Origin: Fen-1058 sp964398185
GTDB lineage: Bacteria; Chloroflexota; Anaerolineae; Fen-1058
Assembly (NCBI GenBank): GCA_964398185.1
Contig: CAYNML010000002.1
Span: 62,001-126,000, forward strand
Direction of reading: 5' to 3'
DNA: 64,000 nt
Shown: positions 57,755 to 64,000 of the stretch, in pieces
Position numbering within the stretch: the stretch's first letter is position 1
Layout: the number at the start of each line of letters is the position of its first letter
Position numbers and translations under genes: made by a program
The notes under the pieces: model-generated
Database searches by the model: none
Told to the model about the DNA's origin: nothing
The model's input: only the letters and a program-made list of their open reading frames with translations

Positions 57755-59707
57755 ATGACCACCCGCAACGATCTCGAAACAGTTGAATCGACTGAAGCGT
57801 CGGCCGCAAGCGGTGATACGCTCAACCAGATCATCGAGCGCCGCCTCGATCGCCGCTCGTTCCTGCAATTTGCCGCGTTGGGCGTGGCCGCCGTCGGCCT
57901 CGGCCAGGTGGCCGGCAAGGTTGCGCTGGCTTCACCCGCCGCCGCCGGTGAGGGCTTCACGGCCATCAAGCCGGTGGGCACTTTCTCAGCCAAGACCATG
58001 CTGCCGCAGAACTACACGTCAGCGATGTTGATCCGCTGGGGTGATCCAGTGGTGAAAGGGGCGCCGGCCTTTGATCCCAAGAACCTCACCAAGGCGGCGC
58101 AGGAAAAGCAATTTGGCTACAATTGCGATTTCATTGGGTTCGTGCCGATGAAGGCCAACGCGAGCGATACCGGTTTGCTGGTTGTCAATCACGAATATAC
58201 CAGCCCGGAATTGATGTGGAAGAATTACAAAGCCTCAAAGACGACAAAGGACATCGTGGATGTGGAACTGGCCGCGCACGGCATCTCCATCGTCGAGGTA
58301 CAGCGCGGCGCCGACGGCGCGTGGAAGTACCTGCCCGATTCGAAGTACAACCGCCGCATCACGGCCTACACTCCGATCAAATTCAGCGGTCCGGCGGTGG
58401 GCGCCGATCTCCTCAAGACCAAAGCCGAACCGACCGGCACGACCGTGCTGGGCACGCTGAACAACTGCGCGGGCGGCAAGACACCGTGGGGCACCATCCT
58501 CGCCGCGGAAGAGAACTTCCATCAATACTTTGCCAACGTCGATCAGCTGGACGACAAGGATCCGGTGAAGGCGCTGCACAAGCGCTATGGCGTACCCGGC
58601 AAAGGCAGCGAGCGCAACTGGGAAAGCATCTACGATCGCTTCGATGTGACCAAGGACCCCAACGAGCCTTTCCGCCACGGCTGGATCGTCGAAGTCGATC
58701 CGAGCGATCCGACCTCGACACCCGTGAAGCACACGGCGCTGGGCCGCTTCAAGCACGAAGCCGCCACGATCTCCGTCGGCTCCAAAGGCCAGCTGGCCGC
58801 CTACCTCGGCGACGACGAACGCTTTGAATATGTGTACAAGTTCGTCCCCAAGGGCACATATGACCCGGCCAAAGGCAAGGCCAATTCGGCGCTGCTGACC
58901 GAGGGCACGTTGTATGTGGCGAAGTTCAACGACAACGGTTCGGGCGAATGGCTTCCGCTGGTGCAGGGTCAAGGTCCGTTGACCGAGAAGAACGGCTTCA
59001 AATCGCAGGCCGATGTCCTGATCAAGACGCGCATCGCGGGCGATCTGGTGGGCGCCACCAAGATGGATCGGCCGGAAGATATGGAATTGAATCCCGTTAA
59101 TAAGAAGGTCTATCTGGCGCTAACCAATAACACGCAACGCGGCGCTGAAGGGAAACCTGGCCCAGATGCAGCCAATCCACGCGCCCCCAACCGCGCTGGG
59201 CACATCATTGAACTAACCGAAGATGGAGACGACCCGGCGGCGACGAAGTTCGAGTGGGAAATCTTCCTGCTGTGCGGCGATCCGGCCAAGGAAGACGCAG
59301 CCAAGCCGGAAACCGAAACCTATTTCGCCGGTTACGATAAGACCAAGGTCAGCCCCATCGGCGCGCCTGACAACGTGGCGTTTGACAACGCGGGCAATCT
59401 GTGGATCGCCACGGACGGCCAACCCAGCGCCATCAAGTACAACGACGCGCTGCACATGGTGCCGACGGCCGGCAGCGAGCGCGGCCACGTGCAGCAGTTC
59501 TTCAGCTCAACAACCGGCAGCGAAGTCTGCGGGCCGGAGTTTACGCCTGACAACAAGACGCTGTTCCTGGCGGTTCAGCATCCCGGCGAAGGCGGTTTGT
59601 TTGAAATGCCGACCACGCGCTGGCCGGACAATAACCGCAATCTGCCGCCGCGCCCCAGCGTCATCGTCGTCACGCACAAGCAGGGCAAGGTCATCGGCGA
59701 AGCGTAG
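57755..59707 (+). CDS. phoX: PhoX-family alkaline phosphatase (TAT-exported)
   Basis: A 650-residue calcium/iron-type phosphatase (DUF839) that frees phosphate outside the cell. The twin-arginine signal is LDRRSFLQF (Arg33-Arg34). Typical PhoX parts are VVNHEYTSPELMW, NNCAGGKTPWGTILAAEENFHQYF, HGWIVEVDPSDPTS, DDERFEYVYKFV, RPEDMELNP and DNVAFDNAGNLWIATDG. ATG 57755 has CAGGAGAAG upstream; codons before it are leader. The PHO-like array strongly suggests induction by phosphate limitation. Confidence 0.95.
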   Translation: MTTRNDLETVESTEASAASGDTLNQIIERRLDRRSFLQFAALGVAAVGLGQVAGKVALASPAAAGEGFTAIKPVGTFSAKTMLPQNYTSAMLIRWGDPVVKGAPAFDPKNLTKAAQEKQFGYNCDFIGFVPMKANASDTGLLVVNHEYTSPELMWKNYKASKTTKDIVDVELAAHGISIVEVQRGADGAWKYLPDSKYNRRITAYTPIKFSGPAVGADLLKTKAEPTGTTVLGTLNNCAGGKTPWGTILAAEENFHQYFANVDQLDDKDPVKALHKRYGVPGKGSERNWESIYDRFDVTKDPNEPFRHGWIVEVDPSDPTSTPVKHTALGRFKHEAATISVGSKGQLAAYLGDDERFEYVYKFVPKGTYDPAKGKANSALLTEGTLYVAKFNDNGSGEWLPLVQGQGPLTEKNGFKSQADVLIKTRIAGDLVGATKMDRPEDMELNPVNKKVYLALTNNTQRGAEGKPGPDAANPRAPNRAGHIIELTEDGDDPAATKFEWEIFLLCGDPAKEDAAKPETETYFAGYDKTKVSPIGAPDNVAFDNAGNLWIATDGQPSAIKYNDALHMVPTAGSERGHVQQFFSSTTGSEVCGPEFTPDNKTLFLAVQHPGEGGLFEMPTTRWPDNNRNLPPRPSVIVVTHKQGKVIGEA

Positions 59708-59749
59708 GCGCGGCCAACAACCACTCCCGCTTGAAGACCTCAGCGTGCG

Positions 59750-59824
59750 TCTTAAAACGCTCCCAAACCGCGTCCTCGCGGTTTGCCCCGACCGCGAGGA
59801 CGCGGTCGGAGAGCGAGTTTTTAA
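59750..59824. repeat. MITE-like inverted repeat, copy B
   Basis: Begins cttaaaacgctccc and ends gagagcgagtttttaag, with aaccgcgtcctcgcggtt and gaccgcgaggacgcggtc inside. Its reverse complement aligns with copy A (48737-48804) over almost its whole length. Confidence 0.65.
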
Positions 59825-59952
59825 GCCAGTCATTCAGACGCTCAACGCGCCGTCCCCGAACGCACATCGCCGCAGGGGACGGCGGCCGGGCGATATGAAG
59901 CCGCACCACGTGTCGTCAAAGTCACGTCGCGTGAAATCACACGGAGGCGGGT

Positions 59953-60339
59953 ATGTTGCCGAGAATCGTGATCGTCACAATCTTGAGTGTGGGAGTGCTC
60001 GCCGGCTGTCAATCCACCCAACCCACAGCGACCACCACTCCCGTCGTCCAGCAGATCACCACCCTAAGCGGCACGGTGGCCGACTTTCTGGTGACGGAGC
60101 GCCCGCGCGTGATCGTCTTCGTTCAGCCCGCTAACGGCATCAGCCGCATCGTGCTGGACGAAAATGCGCAGGGCGAGTTGAAGACGCGGACGGTGAGCAA
60201 GGATGATTGCCCGTTGAGTGGTCCGCCCTTGCAAAAAGGTGATGTGTTGGAAGTGACCGGGCGCGTCGATGTGAAGTCAGGTAACTTCATCGCCGCAGAA
60301 ATCAAGGTCGTGAGCCTTGAAACCAAATGCCAGCCTTGA
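59953..60339 (+). CDS. Small lipoprotein with OB-fold-like domain
   Basis: A 128-residue lipoprotein (lipobox VLAGC, Cys19) followed by a Thr-rich tether and a compact beta domain (ITTLSGTVADFLVTERPRVIVF; KGDVLEVTGRVDVKSGNFIAAEIKV). The strand pattern suggests a small OB-like fold such as a nucleic-acid- or ligand-binding barrel. Function unknown. It lies after phoX with an element copy between them. Confidence 0.75.
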   Translation: MLPRIVIVTILSVGVLAGCQSTQPTATTTPVVQQITTLSGTVADFLVTERPRVIVFVQPANGISRIVLDENAQGELKTRTVSKDDCPLSGPPLQKGDVLEVTGRVDVKSGNFIAAEIKVVSLETKCQP

Positions 60340-60383
60340 GTAGACTTGCTGATTAGTGCGTAGTATTGTCTACAATGAAATAC

Positions 60384-60413
60384 AGCGGACACGGAGTTTA
60401 TTCCGTGTCCGCT
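60384..60413 (+). terminator. Perfect hairpin before the methyltransferase gene
   Basis: Arms agcggacacgga and tccgtgtccgct around a six-base loop, with no T-run. The remaining 60414-60556 contains a TATAAT at 60539-60544, 12 bases before the methyltransferase ATG. Confidence 0.6.
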
Positions 60414-60556
60414 ATGCATTTCTATCTGCCGCAACAGATGTTCAAGCAAAGGCTTCGCTACAGTATTACGGTACCTGCGTTTGACTCAGCTCGGCGTTCT
60501 CGGCTATACTTGCGTCAAGCTATCCGCTTCAATTTAGGTATAATTACCGTACGCTC

Positions 60557-61885
60557 ATGGCTCTTTCATCTCTGGTTGCCCCCACCTTCAAGTTTGAACA
60601 AAGAGCATACATGGTATCTGACTACCAGGTACGCTTTCATGAGATACTGTCTGGTGACCTGAATTTTCAAGGCCAGGACAGCGCCTATGCCTCTCACAAT
60701 TATCACGCTTTTCCGGCGAAGTTTCCCCCACAATTGCCGCGCAAGTTCATCGATGCATTGACTGCACCCGGCGACGTTGTGCTCGATCCGATGATGGGCT
60801 CAGGCACAACGATCGTTGAGTCATTTTTGGCAAACCGCAAAACCATCGGCGTTGATATAGATCCACTGGCCCTGCGCCTGTGCCAGGTGAAAACGACGCC
60901 TCTGCCCGTCGCACAAATCGCTGCGCTCGGCAGCGAAGTGCTGGCGCGCGCTCAAGAAGAATTGCGCCAAGGAGAACGCTTGCGCCAGGATTTAACAGAG
61001 CGTTTCGAGCAGGCCGAGCGAAAGTTTATCGACTACTGGTTTTTGCCTTCGACTCAACTTGAACTCATTAGCCTGCTGCGTCAGATTGAGCGTATCAATG
61101 AGTCCGGATATCGTTCGTTTCTCGAGCTCGTCTTCTCCAGCATTATCATTACCAAATCTGGCGGCGTCACGATGGCCCGGGACCTGGCCCACACCCGCCC
61201 GCATCGTGTTGAAAACAAAGTTCCGCGCGCAGCTTTGAGCGAGTTCAAAAAACGACTTGCCAAAAACGTGGAAAGCTTGTCTGCGCTGAACATCGCCGCC
61301 GGCCAAGTACAGCTGTTCCGTGGAAACGCTCAGCAACTTCCGCTCTGCAACAACTGCATCGATCTCATTGTCACCTCGCCGCCCTATGCCTCAAATGCCA
61401 TTGACTATATGCGGGCGCATAAGTTCTCGCTGGTGTGGCTGGGGCACTCCATTGCGGATTTGGCGGAGCTTAGAAGTGAATATATCGGCCATGATGCTGT
61501 CTCGGGCGTCAGTCTCTTGGATTTGCCAGACTATACCAAGCAGGTGGTTAACACTCTGTCTAAAATAGATGTGAAGAAGTCTCGGACTTTGCACCGATAC
61601 TATTCCGAGATGAAACTATGCCTGTCTGAGATGGCGCGGGTTCTCAAACCAGGCAAGGCCGCTGTGATTGTTGTAGGCTCATCGAATATGCGCGGCATTG
61701 ATACGCATACCGATGTCTGTCTGGGCGAGATTGGCAAACAGGTTGGACTCAATCTGGTGCACATCGGCGTGCGCGAGATCGACCGCGACAAGCGCATGAT
61801 GCCAGCGCGTCGCAACGCTTCAAAATTGACGCAGATTGAAGAGCGGATGCATGAAGAGTATGTCATCGGCTTCTGCAAACCCTAG
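60557..61885 (+). CDS. Site-specific DNA amino-methyltransferase (N4-cytosine-like)
   Basis: A 442-residue N6_N4_Mtase-family enzyme. SAM-binding motif I is DPMMGSGTTIVE (about residue 76) and the catalytic motif IV is TSPPYASNAIDY (about 273), the SPPY form being typical of N4-cytosine methylation; N6-adenine is not excluded. A final motif is LKPGKAAVIVVGSSNMRG. A long helical insert (about 110-210) may be the target-recognition part. It should protect sites cut by the nuclease downstream, 33 bases away. Confidence 0.92.
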   Translation: MALSSLVAPTFKFEQRAYMVSDYQVRFHEILSGDLNFQGQDSAYASHNYHAFPAKFPPQLPRKFIDALTAPGDVVLDPMMGSGTTIVESFLANRKTIGVDIDPLALRLCQVKTTPLPVAQIAALGSEVLARAQEELRQGERLRQDLTERFEQAERKFIDYWFLPSTQLELISLLRQIERINESGYRSFLELVFSSIIITKSGGVTMARDLAHTRPHRVENKVPRAALSEFKKRLAKNVESLSALNIAAGQVQLFRGNAQQLPLCNNCIDLIVTSPPYASNAIDYMRAHKFSLVWLGHSIADLAELRSEYIGHDAVSGVSLLDLPDYTKQVVNTLSKIDVKKSRTLHRYYSEMKLCLSEMARVLKPGKAAVIVVGSSNMRGIDTHTDVCLGEIGKQVGLNLVHIGVREIDRDKRMMPARRNASKLTQIEERMHEEYVIGFCKP

Positions 61886-61918
61886 CAGCTTGGTTGGCTT
61901 TTGAGGCAGGGAAGTGAC

Positions 61919-62785
61919 ATGCGTATAGCAGAGTTGCGCCGTAAATACCACCACGCCGTTGGACGATCCATTATCCGCATTCAGCGGAGCAAGAAGAACG
62001 ATCACATCGAGTATCCCAACTTTGCCGATGTGGCCAGTCCGAGCAGTATCAAAATTGCCTGGGGGATCGTTGAACGAATCGGTTACGAGGCTAGTTACGA
62101 AGTACTGACGGGGCAAACGGTTGGCGATCGTTTTGAAGAACTGACCAAAGACTTTCTGGAGAACGCGTTCAGTTATTTAGCACATTTGCGACCGGGTAAC
62201 TGGCTGTACTCCACGAACTGTCCCATCTCGCAGTTCGAGCAATATCAGCATCTTGCTCGGTTGGAGGACATCGTCAAAAACATGGGTGAGCTGGCGGCAG
62301 CGCTGGGCACCGATTACATCATCACTCCGGACATCGTTATTGGGCGGACCCCGGTAACTGAAGCAGATATCAATCGCTATCACGATTTGGTGGCGGCGAA
62401 CGAGGACATTGCTACTCACACGCCGCTGCGCAGCGTAAACTCGCCAGCGCCATTGCCTATTTTGCACGCGAGTGTTTCCTGCAAGTGGACGCTGCGCAGT
62501 GATCGCGGCCAGAATGCCCGCACAGAAGCACTCAATCTCATCCGCAATCGGAAGGGACGCGTGCCCCACGTTGTTGCAGTGACAGCTGAACCCATGATTG
62601 GACGCATCGCCTCGTTGGCGCTGGGCACAGGCGATTTGGACTGCACTTACCATTTTGCGCTATATGAACTGCAGGCCGTTATCAACGACATTGGCACTGA
62701 CGATCAAAAAGAACAGCTTCAGACGCTGATCGATGGTAAGCGCCTCCGCGACATCAGCGACTTGCCGTTTGATATGGCAATTTAG
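61919..62785 (+). CDS. NgoMIV-like Type II restriction endonuclease
   Basis: A 288-residue PD-(D/E)xK nuclease whose length and segments match NgoMIV: TPDIVIGRTP with Asp138, the SCK core SCKWTLRSDRGQNARTEA (Ser187, Lys189), then NLIRNRKGRVPHVVAV and TGDLDCTYHFALYEL. NgoMIV is known to cut GCCGGC as a tetramer; the specificity here is inferred and may differ. ATG 61919 follows a GGCAGGGA site. It forms an R-M pair with the methyltransferase. Confidence 0.85.
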   Translation: MRIAELRRKYHHAVGRSIIRIQRSKKNDHIEYPNFADVASPSSIKIAWGIVERIGYEASYEVLTGQTVGDRFEELTKDFLENAFSYLAHLRPGNWLYSTNCPISQFEQYQHLARLEDIVKNMGELAAALGTDYIITPDIVIGRTPVTEADINRYHDLVAANEDIATHTPLRSVNSPAPLPILHASVSCKWTLRSDRGQNARTEALNLIRNRKGRVPHVVAVTAEPMIGRIASLALGTGDLDCTYHFALYELQAVINDIGTDDQKEQLQTLIDGKRLRDISDLPFDMAI

Positions 62786-62841
62786 CCAACGCTCACTCCA
62801 TCTCCACCGCCACGCACATCACAACGTCACGGATAATGCAG

Positions 62842-64000
62842 TCAATTGTCGCCGCTCTGCTCCGACTTGTCGTGGCACGTGGCGCAGTTGCCGGGCATGT
62901 CGCTCTGCAAGGGAATCACCAGCGGCTCGACGGGCGACAGGCCGGGCACGTAGGGCTGCCACAGGCGCAGGTACGCCACCACATCGGCGGCTTGTTGTTC
63001 GGTGATCTTGTCGCGCAGGCCAAACATCTCCGTGCCGGGACGACCATCCAGCACCAGCTGCACCAGATCGGAATTGATCGTCGCTTGAATGAAGCGATTG
63101 GCGTTGAGGTCGGTGCCCAGGTTGCCTGAAGCCGGATCGCCGTGGCAGCGCCGACACTGCTCCACGTACACTGCCTGCCCCGCAATCGCATCGCCAAACG
63201 GATACGCCGCCCACAGGTCTTCCAACGTCCCGATCGCTTCTTCACGCTGACCGCGCAGCACTTGCGCGCGCGCGCGGCGCAGGACTGCGGCCTCGCGTTC
63301 CAGCGAATAGTGCAGTGCGTGATCGATGTGCAGCAGCGCGCTGCGCGTATCACCGTGCACGATGGCGAACACCGCCCGATCGATCGACTGCGGCACATCG
63401 TACGGCACCACGATGTCCAACTCCTGCCGCCACGCAGCGATCAGCGCGACGAGGTCGGTGATCTGATCGGGCGACAGTACCGTGCCCCACGTGGGCATGC
63501 CGCGCCCCGGCCGCCCGTAGCTGATCACATTGCGATACCATTCGTCGTCGAACTGCTGCAAGCGGCTGAGGCGATTGAGCGCGGGCGCACTGCCGCCCTG
63601 GCCGTCAGGCCCGTGACACATGCTGCACGCGGTGGCGTACAACTGCACGCCGCGAAACGCATCGGGCACAGGCGAGGATACCTGCGGCGCGGTCGGTTCC
63701 CACTGGCGAATGAACGCCACCAGATCTCTCACATCCTGATGCTCGAACGGGCCGCCGAAGTTCTTGCCCCACGGCTGCATCTGCGTCATGGGCACGCCCG
63801 CATAGATACTGGAAAACAGATCGTCGTTTGAAGTCGTATCGAGCAGCGATCGGTTGTTGAGGATCGCGCCGATGCCGCCTTCGCCGTGCACGCCGTGACA
63901 TTCCACGCAATTGCTCATGAAGATCAACGCGCCCCGCACAGCATCGGCCGGTCGATCGACGTCAACGACCGCCGCCGGATTTTCCCAGCCGCGCAGAAAC
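62842..64000 (-). CDS. Multihaem cytochrome c (5' end beyond the window)
   Basis: The minus-strand frame runs off the window end; the visible part begins within WENPAAVVDVDRPADAV. At least four haem motifs are present: CVECH, CSMCH, CRRCH and CATCH. Each lies in a small cytochrome c domain with Met or His ligands in the following loops (GKNFGGPF, GRGMPTWG, MFGLRDKI). A helical segment rich in Arg/Glu lies between haems 2 and 3 (about 63200-63400). It probably carries electrons at the outer face of the membrane; the partners are outside the window. Confidence 0.9.
   Translation of the reverse strand, partial: FLRGWENPAAVVDVDRPADAVRGALIFMSNCVECHGVHGEGGIGAILNNRSLLDTTSNDDLFSSIYAGVPMTQMQPWGKNFGGPFEHQDVRDLVAFIRQWEPTAPQVSSPVPDAFRGVQLYATACSMCHGPDGQGGSAPALNRLSRLQQFDDEWYRNVISYGRPGRGMPTWGTVLSPDQITDLVALIAAWRQELDIVVPYDVPQSIDRAVFAIVHGDTRSALLHIDHALHYSLEREAAVLRRARAQVLRGQREEAIGTLEDLWAAYPFGDAIAGQAVYVEQCRRCHGDPASGNLGTDLNANRFIQATINSDLVQLVLDGRPGTEMFGLRDKITEQQAADVVAYLRLWQPYVPGLSPVEPLVIPLQSDMPGNCATCHDKSEQSGDN

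Overview
The window looks like a chromosomal segment of a high-GC member of the Chloroflexota (Anaerolineae-like). This is inferred from exported proteins with long Thr-Pro tails, a secreted protein ending in a YLPLI-type motif, SAM-I and T-box leaders, and abundant short-word palindromic spacers between genes. No ribosomal RNA, tRNA or CRISPR array was seen.

Layout. 1-2.9 kb: the end of a membrane glycosyltransferase, a GT4 glycosyltransferase and an MFS carrier. 2.9-7.0 kb (minus): a cobalamin operon (btuF, btuC, btuD, pduO) behind a cobalamin riboswitch with a clear promoter and leader terminator; ftsH is divergent. 9.2-12.7 kb: metY-metX-metW behind a SAM-I riboswitch. 12.7-17.2 kb: a small defence/stability island with an MNT/HEPN pair, a VapBC-like pair, a HigBA pair whose promoter carries a perfect palindrome and seems leaderless, and an XRE regulator next to an SRA-like/HNH nuclease; four near-identical GC hairpins mark the operon ends. 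17.4-25.6 kb: a CHRD protein, HAD phosphatase, acyl-CoA ligase, thioesterase, ABC exporter, an MNT gene with a broken HEPN partner, a lone CoA-transferase B subunit and a DUF2179 protein. 25.8-33.2 kb: a small exported protein, GNAT, an MGDG-synthase-like glycosyltransferase, HtrA, LysM and TPR surface proteins, an HD hydrolase and a SanA-like protein. 33.4-36.6 kb: valS with a T-box leader. 36.6-43.1 kb: a C39-like protein with a late nonsense codon and its neighbour, a VTT protein, a WecA-type transferase and a giant Wzy/TPR protein.

43.2-60.3 kb looks like a phosphate-starvation region. It has two paralogous solute-binding proteins (one fused to a vWA domain), a V4R protein, small membrane proteins, a sensor kinase that lacks its phospho-acceptor histidine, PstS, a 1736-residue secreted nucleotidase and a TAT-exported PhoX. 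Several of these genes are preceded by TTAAG/TTAAC/TTGAC direct repeats at 10-11 bp spacing, which resemble PHO boxes. 60.5-62.8 kb is a Type II restriction-modification pair (amino-methyltransferase plus NgoMIV-like nuclease). The window ends inside a multihaem cytochrome c gene on the minus strand.

A second theme is a family of short-word inverted repeats between genes. Some have been captured in reading frames (BtuC N-terminus, thioesterase N-terminus, an internal loop of ValRS, a glycosyltransferase C-terminus). Related dispersed repeats sit in variable arms of the cobalamin riboswitch and the T-box leader.
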